This document shows positions 57,622-64,000 of a DNA stretch of 64,000 bases, piece by piece. Made by a program: the position numbers and the translations under genes. How positions within the stretch are numbered: the stretch's first letter is position 1; each line of letters starts with the position of its first letter. The notes below the pieces were generated by a model. That model was not told the DNA's origin and ran no database searches. It was given only the letters and a program-made list of their open reading frames with translations. Source of the DNA: Trinickia violacea (lineage in GTDB: Bacteria > Pseudomonadota > Gammaproteobacteria > Burkholderiales > Burkholderiaceae); the NCBI RefSeq assembly GCF_005280735.1, contig NZ_CP040078.1:1798001-1862000 (forward strand), read 5' to 3'.

Positions 57622-57648
57622 AAAACGCCACCCGAGGAGCGGGTGGCG
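57622..57648 (-). terminator. Terminator between DUF1488 and NCS2 permease genes
   Basis: CGCCACCCG (57626-57634) and CGGGTGGCG (57640-57648) form a perfect 9-bp stem with a five-base loop. On the minus strand it is followed by a short T run (A residues at 57622-57625). It lies 28 bp beyond the permease stop codon. Confidence 0.8.
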
Positions 57649-57675
57649 CGGATTATTGCGTGCTGCCTTTGCGTG

Positions 57676-59004
57676 TCACTCGGACCCGAGATAGAAATAG
57701 CGGAACAGGAAGATCGCGGCGATGATCCACACGACCGGCTTGACTTCGCGCGCGCGGCCCGTGAACAGCTTGAGACCTGCATAAGTGATGAACCCGAAGG
57801 CCACGCCGTTCGCGATCGAATAGGTGAACGGCATCAATAGCGCGGTCAACGCGGCCGGCACGACTTCGGTCGCATCGTCCCACGGCAATTGCGCGAACTC
57901 GCGCAACATCAGACACGACACATAGAGCAGCGCGGGCGCGGTCGCGTAGGGCGGCACGACCCCCGCGAGCGGCGCGATGAGCAGGCACGCGAGGAACAGG
58001 ACCGCGACCGTGATCGCCGTCACGCCCGTGCGCCCGCCCGACTGCACGCCGGACGCGCTTTCGATATACGCCGTCGTCGACGACGTGCCGAGCACCGAAC
58101 CCGCGACGATCGCCGTGCTGTCGGCAAGCAGCGCCTTGTTCAGCCGATGCATCTTGCCTTCGACGAGCAGCCCCGCGCGATTGGCGACGCCCATCAGCGT
58201 GCCGGTGGCGTCGAACAGCTCGACGAGGAAGAACACGAGCACGACATTGATGATGCCGGTCGACAGCGCCGCGCGAATGTCGAGATGAAAGAGCGTGGCA
58301 TCGATCGACGGCGGCGCCGAAATGACGCCATGAAACGCGTTGCCGCCGAAGAAGAACGACAGGACCGTCACGGCCAGGATGCCGATCAGTATCGCGCCGC
58401 GAACGCGCAGGACGTCGAGCGCGACGATGAGGAAGAAGCCGATGGTCGCGAGCACGACCGGCGGTTTGTGCAGATCGCCGAGCGTGACGAACGTAGCCGG
58501 ACTGGCGACGACGATGTCGGCCGACTTGAGCGAAATGATCGCGAGAAAGAGCCCGATGCCGCCGGTGATCGCGACGCGAATCGAATGCGGTATGCCGTTG
58601 ACGATCATCTCCCGCACGCGGAACAGCGTGACGAGCAGGAACAGGCACCCGGAGATGAACACGGCGCCAAGCGCTGCCTGCCAGGTGAACCCCATGCCCT
58701 TGACGACGGTATAAGCGAAGTACGCGTTGAGCCCCATGCCCGGCGCGCAGGCGATCGGGTAGTTGGCGTAGAGGCCCATGATCAGCGAGGCGAGCGCCGC
58801 CACGAGGCAGGTCGCGACGAACACGGAGTCTTTCGGCATGCCGGCGTCGCCGAGGATCGACGGGTTGACGAAGATGATGTAGGCCATCGTCAGAAACGTG
58901 GTCACGCCGGCCAGCACTTCCGTGCGCAGGTTCGTGCCCGCTTCGTCGAACCCGAAGTAGCGTCTTGCCGATTCCGTGAACGAATATCCTCGCGCGTCTG
59001 CCAT
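57676..59004 (-). CDS. NCS2/AzgA-family purine permease
   Basis: This 442-residue protein of 12-14 helices has the AzgA-type start (GTNLRTEVLAGVTTFLTMAY IIFVNP region, residues 24-49), the ACAPGMGLNAYFAYT motif near residue 86 and the SSTTAYIESASGVQSGGRTG motif near residue 305. It should import adenine, guanine or hypoxanthine with protons. CAGGAGA precedes the ATG. It is monocistronic with a good terminator downstream. Purine salvage has no evident link to neighbouring genes. Confidence 0.92.
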   Translation of the reverse strand: MADARGYSFTESARRYFGFDEAGTNLRTEVLAGVTTFLTMAYIIFVNPSILGDAGMPKDSVFVATCLVAALASLIMGLYANYPIACAPGMGLNAYFAYTVVKGMGFTWQAALGAVFISGCLFLLVTLFRVREMIVNGIPHSIRVAITGGIGLFLAIISLKSADIVVASPATFVTLGDLHKPPVVLATIGFFLIVALDVLRVRGAILIGILAVTVLSFFFGGNAFHGVISAPPSIDATLFHLDIRAALSTGIINVVLVFFLVELFDATGTLMGVANRAGLLVEGKMHRLNKALLADSTAIVAGSVLGTSSTTAYIESASGVQSGGRTGVTAITVAVLFLACLLIAPLAGVVPPYATAPALLYVSCLMLREFAQLPWDDATEVVPAALTALLMPFTYSIANGVAFGFITYAGLKLFTGRAREVKPVVWIIAAIFLFRYFYLGSE

Positions 59005-59111
59005 GAGCTGTTTCTCCTGTTTGCCCTAGGGCGGGCCGATACGAAAAGCCGTGATGGTACTGCAGAGGAGGGGGCGGCTCCAGTTTGGAAGCCTGGCGGC
59101 AAAAACACAAA

Positions 59112-59148
59112 TGACAAAAAAGAAACCGGACATATGGTTTATGTCCGG
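59112..59148 (-). terminator. Rho-independent terminator downstream of the alcohol dehydrogenase gene
   Basis: CCGGACATA (59126-59134) and TATGTCCGG (59140-59148) form a perfect 9-bp stem with a TGGTT loop. On the minus strand the stem is followed by a T-rich run (A-rich at 59112-59125). It would end the aldo/keto reductase-alcohol dehydrogenase transcript before the purine permease promoter. Confidence 0.8.
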
Positions 59149-59248
59149 CTTTGGCGATGCTACGCTGCGTCCTCGCAAGAAACTAGAGTCAGCCTGGGAT
59201 CTTCACGCTCGGTTCGATCGATATCGGCTTGCCGGTCTACTACCGCCG

Positions 59249-59276
59249 CGTGCCGGTCGAGCAACTGACCGGCACG
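59249..59276. terminator. Second hairpin directly after the alcohol dehydrogenase stop codon
   Basis: CGTGCCGGTC (59249-59258) and GACCGGCACG (59267-59276) pair perfectly over 10 bp with an eight-base loop, 14 bp past the stop codon of the minus-strand gene. No T-tract follows, so it may protect the 3' end or assist the terminator at 59112-59148. Confidence 0.55.
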
Positions 59277-59290
59277 CCCGCGCGACCCGA

Positions 59291-60346
59291 TTACTTGCGC
59301 ATCGAATCGATATCGATGACGAAGCGATACCGCACGTCGCTCTTGAGCATCCGCTCATACGCGTCGTTGATCTTTTGCATCGGAATGATTTCGATGTCCG
59401 ACGTGATGCCGTGCTCGGCGCAGAAGTCGAGCATCTCTTGCGTCTCGGCGATGCCGCCGATCAGCGAGCCCGCGAGGCGCCGCCGCTTGAAGATCAGATT
59501 GAAGACCTGTGGCGACGGGTGATCGTGCTCGGGTGCGCCGACGAGCACGAGCGTGCCGTCGCGCTTGAGCAGGCTGATGAACGGATTGAGGTCGTGCTGC
59601 GCGGCCACCGTGTTGACGATGAGGTCGAAGCTGTTCGCGTGGGCCGCCATGTCCGACGGGTTCCGTGACACGACGACTTCGTCCGCGCCGAGACGCTTGC
59701 CGTCTTCGATTTTCGATGCCGACGTGGTGAACAGCACGACGTGCGCGCCCATCGCGTGCGCGAGCTTGACGCCCATATGGCCGAGGCCGCCGAGACCGAC
59801 GACGCCCACTTTCTTGCCGGGTCCCGCACCCCAGGTGCGCAGCGGCGAATACGTCGTGATGCCCGCGCACAGGAGCGGCGCGACGCCCGCGGGGTCGAGA
59901 TTCTCGGGCACGCGCAGGACGAAGGCTTCGTCGACGACGATGTTCGTCGAGTAGCCGCCGTAAGTGTTCTCGCCTGTCTGACGGTCCGGTCCGTTATAGG
60001 TGCCGACAAAGCCGTTCTCGCAGTACTGCTCGAGACCTTCCTCGCAGCTCGGGCACGTGCGGCACGAATCGACGAGACAGCCGACGCCGACGAGATCGCC
60101 GACCTTGTATTGCGTGACTTGCGGACCGACGGCCGTCACGCGCCCGACGATCTCGTGACCGGGAACGACCGGATACACCGTGTTCTTCCACTCGTTGCGG
60201 GCGGTGTGAAGATCCGAGTGGCAGACGCCGCAGAACAGGATGTCCATCTGCACATCGTGGCCGCGCAGATCGCGGCGCTGGAATTCGAATGGCGCGAGCT
60301 TCGAGCGTTCGTCGGAAGCGGCGTAGGCATAGGCGGTGGTAGTCAT
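59291..60346 (-). CDS. Zinc-dependent NAD(P)-alcohol dehydrogenase (YahK/CAD type)
   Basis: This 351-residue medium-chain dehydrogenase has the catalytic zinc site CGVCHSDLH and GHEIVG, the structural zinc cysteines (CRTCPSCEEGLEQYC), and a nucleotide-binding GLGGLGHMGVKLAHAMG. Such enzymes reduce a broad set of aldehydes, usually with NADPH. The ATG at 60346 has GGAG in front. It lies 38 bp after an aldo/keto reductase gene on the same strand, and the pair may form an aldehyde-detoxifying unit. Confidence 0.92.
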   Translation of the reverse strand: MTTTAYAYAASDERSKLAPFEFQRRDLRGHDVQMDILFCGVCHSDLHTARNEWKNTVYPVVPGHEIVGRVTAVGPQVTQYKVGDLVGVGCLVDSCRTCPSCEEGLEQYCENGFVGTYNGPDRQTGENTYGGYSTNIVVDEAFVLRVPENLDPAGVAPLLCAGITTYSPLRTWGAGPGKKVGVVGLGGLGHMGVKLAHAMGAHVVLFTTSASKIEDGKRLGADEVVVSRNPSDMAAHANSFDLIVNTVAAQHDLNPFISLLKRDGTLVLVGAPEHDHPSPQVFNLIFKRRRLAGSLIGGIAETQEMLDFCAEHGITSDIEIIPMQKINDAYERMLKSDVRYRFVIDIDSMRK

Positions 60347-60384
60347 GAGAGCTCCAATAAGTGGGAATCGGATGCCGCAAGCAA

Positions 60385-61398
60385 TCAAGCGGTCTTACGT
60401 CCTTCGACCGGATAGGCGGGGTCGGTGTAGCCCGGTGTCGACGCATGTCCCGGCGGGACCAGACTGTCGACGAATTTTTCGTCTTCCGCGCCGAGCTCGA
60501 GCGAGAGCGCGTCGATGTAGCTGTCCCAGTGCGCTTCGGTGCGCGGTCCCGCGATCGTCGAGCTGACGAGGCGGTTCTTGAGCACCCAGGCGAGCGCGAA
60601 CGCGATCGACGTCGTGCCGCGCGCCGCCGCGTGCGCGGCCACCTGTTGCGCGATGGCGAGCGACTCGGGCCGCCATTCGGTTTGGTGAATGCGACGGTCG
60701 CCGCGGCCGGCGCGCGAATCGGCGGGCGGCGCGGTGTCGGCCGCGTACTTGCCGGTGAGCACGCCGCGCGCAAGCGGGCTGTACGGCACGACGCCCAGGC
60801 CGTAATGGGCCGCTGCCGGCAACTGCTCGACTTCGGCCGTGCGGTCGACCAGGTTGTAAAGCGGCTCGCTCGCGATCGGGCGATCGATGCCGAGCTGATC
60901 GGCAAGCCGCACGATCTCGGCGATACGCCAGCCGCGGAAATTCGACACGCCGAAATAGCGCACCTTGCCTTGGCGGATCAAATCGCCGATCGCGCGCACG
61001 CCTTCTTCGAGCGGGGCATCCGTGAGCGCGCGATGAAAATAGAGGATGTCGATGTAGTCGGTGCCGAGGCGCTTGAGGCTCGCTTCGACGGACTGGAAGA
61101 TCCATTTGCGCGACTGGCCCTGTGCATTGGGGCGCTGCGCCGACGGCGTCAGCGGATGGCCGAACTTGGTCGCGACGACCCAGCTGTCGCGATGCGCCGC
61201 GATCGCGCGGCCGACGATCTCTTCCGACCGGCCCGCGTGATAGACGTCCGCCGTGTCGATGAAATTGACGCCTTGATCGAACGCCTTGTCGACGATCCGG
61301 CGCGAGCTGGCTTCGTCGGTCTCGCCGCCGAACATCATCGCGCCGAGGCACAACGGCGACACTTTGAGGGCGCTGCGTCCCAGATACCGGTAATCCAT
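60385..61398 (-). CDS. Aldo/keto reductase
   Basis: This 337-residue barrel enzyme has YRYLGRSALKVSPLCLGAMM at the start, the catalytic Asp/Tyr in FIDTADVYHAG, the lysine in VVATKFGHPL, the histidine in ILYFHRALTD, and an NADP-binding STIAGPRTEAHW near the C-terminus. It should reduce carbonyl compounds with NADPH. GGAG precedes the ATG at 61398. It is the first gene of a two-gene unit with the alcohol dehydrogenase. Confidence 0.9.
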   Translation of the reverse strand: MDYRYLGRSALKVSPLCLGAMMFGGETDEASSRRIVDKAFDQGVNFIDTADVYHAGRSEEIVGRAIAAHRDSWVVATKFGHPLTPSAQRPNAQGQSRKWIFQSVEASLKRLGTDYIDILYFHRALTDAPLEEGVRAIGDLIRQGKVRYFGVSNFRGWRIAEIVRLADQLGIDRPIASEPLYNLVDRTAEVEQLPAAAHYGLGVVPYSPLARGVLTGKYAADTAPPADSRAGRGDRRIHQTEWRPESLAIAQQVAAHAAARGTTSIAFALAWVLKNRLVSSTIAGPRTEAHWDSYIDALSLELGAEDEKFVDSLVPPGHASTPGYTDPAYPVEGRKTA

Positions 61399-61825
61399 GG
61401 TGTTGAGCTCCAAAGTCGAACGAATCGTTCTTAGGCCGAGCAATGTAACCAGCACGGGGTTGCGCGACTAGGCGGTCAAAGGCGCAAGCGCCTATGAGCG
61501 AGATTCATGAATGGCGGGGGAACGCTGGATGGCCGCTCAGTGTGACCGCTCAGTGACAGGCGTGGGAGCGCGTTCCTGAGCCGAGGCGAAAAAAAGCCCG
61601 GTATCGCGAGAAACCGGGCTCGAAGTTTGAGATTGTGTTGCCAATCACGTACTGCTGGACTGCCGTTGCTTACCTTTCGCTACACCTGCTTACCGACTAC
61701 ACCTGCGACTCCATCGTAGAGGCACGGCGCGCGCAGAAATGTCAGGCTGCACGGAAAATGCGTCGTGCACGGCCTGAATCGCGTGTCAGGAAAACCTGAT
61801 GGGCTGCGCTGGAAGCCGCACGCGG
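61399..61825. other. Intergenic region between the reductase promoter and the histidine kinase gene
   Basis: This 427-bp region has no convincing gene. It contains an AGGCGC-AA-GCGCCT inverted repeat (61480-61493) that could belong to the reductase promoter. A direct repeat of CCGCTCAGTG (61533-61542 and 61546-61555) and the terminator described separately are also present. The 200 bp next to the kinase stop codon show nothing recognisable. Confidence 0.5.
61587..61620 (-). terminator. Rho-independent terminator downstream of the histidine kinase operon
   Basis: AGCCCGGT (61595-61602) and ACCGGGCT (61613-61620) form an 8-bp stem with a ten-base loop. On the minus strand it is followed by a run of T (A residues 61589-61595). 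It lies about 200 bp past the kinase stop, so the transcript has a long 3' untranslated part. Confidence 0.8.
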
Positions 61826-63154
61826 TCACGGCAGAACCGGCTCGTCGTTGCGAATCAGCACGCGAATCACGGAGCCGGCGTTCTGCGTGCTTTCGATGCG
61901 CAGCTCGGCGTCGGCCATGCGGGCGCGCTCGGTCATGCCGAGCAGTCCGTACGAATAGCCTTGGCGCGCCGCGCGGACATCGAAGCCGCGCCCGTCGTCG
62001 CGCACGATCAGTTCGAGATCGGTATCGAGATTGTTCAGCGTGACATCCACATGCGAGGCGCCCGCATGGCGCGCGACGTTCGTCAGCGCTTCCTGCACGA
62101 TGCGGAAGATCGCTGTTGCGCGTGTTTCCGACAGCACCGGTTCGGCGCCCAGCATTTGAAAGCGGCATTCGATCGGGCTGTGGCGGTTGAAATCGTCGGC
62201 GAGCCATTCGAGCGCCGACGCGAGGCCATAGTTCAGCGCCGCCGGCCGCAGGTGGCTCGCGACGTTGCGCACGATCTGGATCGTGCGCTCGACGAGCTCG
62301 CCGATCTCGTCGGCTTTCTCCCGGCCGGGCGCGTCGGGCCCGAGCGTGAGCTTCATGAGCGACACGTCCATTTTCACGGCGGTCAGCAATTGGCCGAGCT
62401 CGTCGTGAATCGCCATCGCGATGTGCTTGCGCTCCTCTTCGCGAATCGCCTCCTGGTGCGCCGCGCGCAACAGCAGCCGCTCCGCCATCACGTTCACGCG
62501 CGCGGCGAGCCGGCCGAGCTCGTCGCCGGATTCGACCGTGCAGCGCGCATCGAGATCGCCGCCCGCGATCCGGTCGACCATTTCCTCGAGACGCGCGATC
62601 GGCTTGCGCACGACGTGCCGCACGAGCAAGAACGTCGCGCCGTACAGCACGATGAGCGCGAGCGCCAACGTTTCAAGCACCGTGCGGCGTGCGTGGTCGA
62701 TGTCGCGCAAGGCGACGGCGCGCGTCAGCACGATGCGGACCTCGCCGATCTTTTCGCGCGGCGCGTCGCCGGGCGGATCGTATTCGATCGGCCGCACGCG
62801 CACGACGCCTTCCTCGGGCGCCACGTCCGCGCGCTTCTTGATCGACGACACGACACCGTAGTTGGCCGCCGTCACCGTGAACTGCACGACTTCGGGGTTC
62901 GGCGCGAGCGCGGCGAGCTGTTCGTCGATCGCGGCGCGGTCGACGTTCCATAACGGCTGCGCGAGCGAGCGGCTCAACAAGTCCGCAATGCGCGTCGCGC
63001 GCTCTTCGAGCACGTTCATGCGCCGCTCGCGCTCGTGGTTCATCAAACGGTACGTGGACGTGCCCGCGACGACCGTGATCAGCACGAGCAGCGACAGCAT
63101 CAGCTTGGTGTGCAGGCCCGGCGGCCAAAGCATCGACTGGAAGGGCAAGCGCAT
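61826..63154 (-). CDS. Sensor histidine kinase (NarX/HisKA_3 type)
   Basis: This 442-residue inner-membrane kinase has membrane helix 1 at about residues 16-36, a periplasmic or extracytoplasmic loop of about 120 residues, membrane helix 2 at about 160-180, and a HAMP linker. A HisKA_3 dimerisation box follows with the phospho-acceptor His in AMAIHDELGQLLTAVKMD. The HATPase domain has IVQEALTNVARHA, RDDGRGFDV and GLLGMTERA. The ATG at 63154 overlaps the stop of the upstream binding-protein gene (TGATG). The response regulator, normally LuxR-type for this class, is not in the window. Confidence 0.92.
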   Translation of the reverse strand: MRLPFQSMLWPPGLHTKLMLSLLVLITVVAGTSTYRLMNHERERRMNVLEERATRIADLLSRSLAQPLWNVDRAAIDEQLAALAPNPEVVQFTVTAANYGVVSSIKKRADVAPEEGVVRVRPIEYDPPGDAPREKIGEVRIVLTRAVALRDIDHARRTVLETLALALIVLYGATFLLVRHVVRKPIARLEEMVDRIAGGDLDARCTVESGDELGRLAARVNVMAERLLLRAAHQEAIREEERKHIAMAIHDELGQLLTAVKMDVSLMKLTLGPDAPGREKADEIGELVERTIQIVRNVASHLRPAALNYGLASALEWLADDFNRHSPIECRFQMLGAEPVLSETRATAIFRIVQEALTNVARHAGASHVDVTLNNLDTDLELIVRDDGRGFDVRAARQGYSYGLLGMTERARMADAELRIESTQNAGSVIRVLIRNDEPVLP

Positions 63155-64000
63155 CAGGACACCTTTATGCCTGTGTTCAGCAGGCGCTGGAGATCGAAGT
63201 CGTAGCGCGACGCCTGCGTGTGCCGGTAGCGCGAGAACTGGGCGAAGTCGGGGCGCTGTCTGCGCACGAACACGGTTTCGTCGTATTGCGCCGCGTTGCC
63301 GCGATCGATCACGCTCAGGAAGTCGAGCGTCTGCCGCACGCCGCCCGCCGCGGCGAAGTCGGCGCCGTGGTGGTAGTCGTAGAGCAGCACCATCGCAATG
63401 GCGCCGATGAAGTAGTCGCCCGCGATCATCGCCGTGAGGCCGCCGTCGCGCACGCTCGCCACCGCTTCCTGCATCGCCCCCATGCCGCCCACGACCACCT
63501 GCGCGCCGCGCTCCATCACGGCCTGCAGCGCGCCGAGCGTCATCGAATCGTTGGCGGCCCACACGATGTTTGCGGCGGGATAGCGCGCGAGCAGCACGCG
63601 GGCTTTCTGGAACGCGTCGGCGTAGCTCCAGTCGCTGTTGACGAGCTGGACCGTGCGGCCTCGCTCCGAGTGCGCGAGCCACGCCTCGACGCCCTCGGCG
63701 CGTTCGAGCGACGCCGGCGTGTTCGGATCGCCCGTAATGCCGATCACGCGCACCTCGCCGGCGCCGTGCGCCATGCACAGGTACTGCATGAGCCGGTAGC
63801 CGCCGCGCTCGGCGTTCGCGGTCACCGTGCCGATCCAGTTCGCGATCCGTTCGCGTTCGTTGCCGATTTCGGTGCGCTGCGCGCTCGTCAGGTCGTTGTG
63901 GATCAGGAGCACGCGTGCGGGCGAGGCGGCGAGGATCGGCAGCATGCGTCCGGCCGCCATTTTTTCGTTGACGATCACGACGTAGTCGGGGGGATCGCGG
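63154..64000 (-). CDS. Periplasmic substrate-binding protein coupled to the kinase (5' end outside window)
   Basis: The last ~281 codons of a type 1 periplasmic binding protein (Peripla_BP_4/LacI-like fold) are visible. They include VLLIHNDLTSAQRTEIGNER, GYRLMQYL, VIGITGDPNTPAS, NIVWAANDSMTLGALQAV and VVGGMGAMQEAV. Members bind sugars or autoinducers. The frame stays open to the window edge, so the signal peptide and N-terminus are missing. The gene is translationally coupled to the histidine kinase by a one-base overlap, which suggests that it acts as the kinase's ligand-sensing partner, as TorT or LuxP do. Confidence 0.87.
   Translation of the reverse strand, partial: RDPPDYVVIVNEKMAAGRMLPILAASPARVLLIHNDLTSAQRTEIGNERERIANWIGTVTANAERGGYRLMQYLCMAHGAGEVRVIGITGDPNTPASLERAEGVEAWLAHSERGRTVQLVNSDWSYADAFQKARVLLARYPAANIVWAANDSMTLGALQAVMERGAQVVVGGMGAMQEAVASVRDGGLTAMIAGDYFIGAIAMVLLYDYHHGADFAAAGGVRQTLDFLSVIDRGNAAQYDETVFVRRQRPDFAQFSRYRHTQASRYDFDLQRLLNTGIKVS

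Noticed and set aside
1..64000. CRISPR arrays, tRNA or rRNA genes, insertion sequences, prophage genes
   Set aside because: None seen on reading both strands; the only direct-repeat arrays are the 15-bp and 23-bp tandem repeats, which lack spacers.

Overview
The window is GC-rich bacterial chromosome. Its gene content points to Burkholderiaceae, probably Paraburkholderia, Caballeronia or a relative: a betI-betB-betA operon, a Gram-negative trimeric porin, a DUF3331 protein, and several GlxA-type AraC regulators next to glycine betaine genes. I see no rRNA, tRNA, CRISPR array, insertion sequence or prophage. The content is accessory catabolism plus its regulation, as is typical of a secondary replicon.

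Layout. 1-3452 (minus strand): a GntR regulator followed by ltnD, otnK and the start of otnC, a four-carbon acid-sugar (threonate-type) pathway. 3580-12067: a SouR-like regulator divergent from sdaA-soxB-soxD-soxA-soxG-folB, which takes sarcosine to glycine and serine to pyruvate. 12089-19444: a mixed stretch with an aldo/keto reductase, an HPPD-like dioxygenase, a chemoreceptor, a porin and an MFS carrier. 19676-23548: betIBA, choline to glycine betaine, with a BetI operator overlapping its promoter. 23885-26415: an IclR regulator with an amino-acid-type ABC permease and binding protein but no ATPase. 26677-29092: a lower-GC pair (small hypothetical gene and a GlxA-like regulator with a degenerate sensor domain), then a convergent GbdR-type regulator. 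29573-45430: the glycine betaine core, glyA, dipeptidase, V4R-like protein, dgcA-dgcB-etfA-etfB, gbcA-gbcB, an orphan betaine/carnitine-type binding protein, an APC permease, purU and a CdhB-like thioesterase. 46108-51708: an IclR-controlled locus with an MFS carrier divergent from a class III CoA-transferase, a citryl-CoA-lyase-like enzyme and an SMP-30 lactonase. 51738-56529: small uncharacterised genes, a ferredoxin, a ferritin-like/VIT1 metal transporter and a sigma-54 activator. 56704-61398: a repeat cluster, two small proteins, a purine permease, and an aldo/keto reductase-alcohol dehydrogenase pair. 61826-64000: a histidine kinase translationally coupled to a periplasmic binding protein that runs off the window.

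Together the bet, gbc, dgc, sox, glyA, sdaA and purU genes encode every step from choline to pyruvate, including recovery of the three methyl groups through folate. The steps are spread over three modules, each with its own regulator.

The best candidate for an undescribed system is the 46-51.7 kb locus. Its enzyme order (transporter, lactonase, CoA-transferase, citrate-synthase-fold lyase) suggests uptake and cleavage of a citrate-like, lactone-forming acid. A 17-bp palindrome (GTTCTGTT-N4-AGAAC) occurs twice in the divergent promoter region, and a variant lies in front of the IclR gene.
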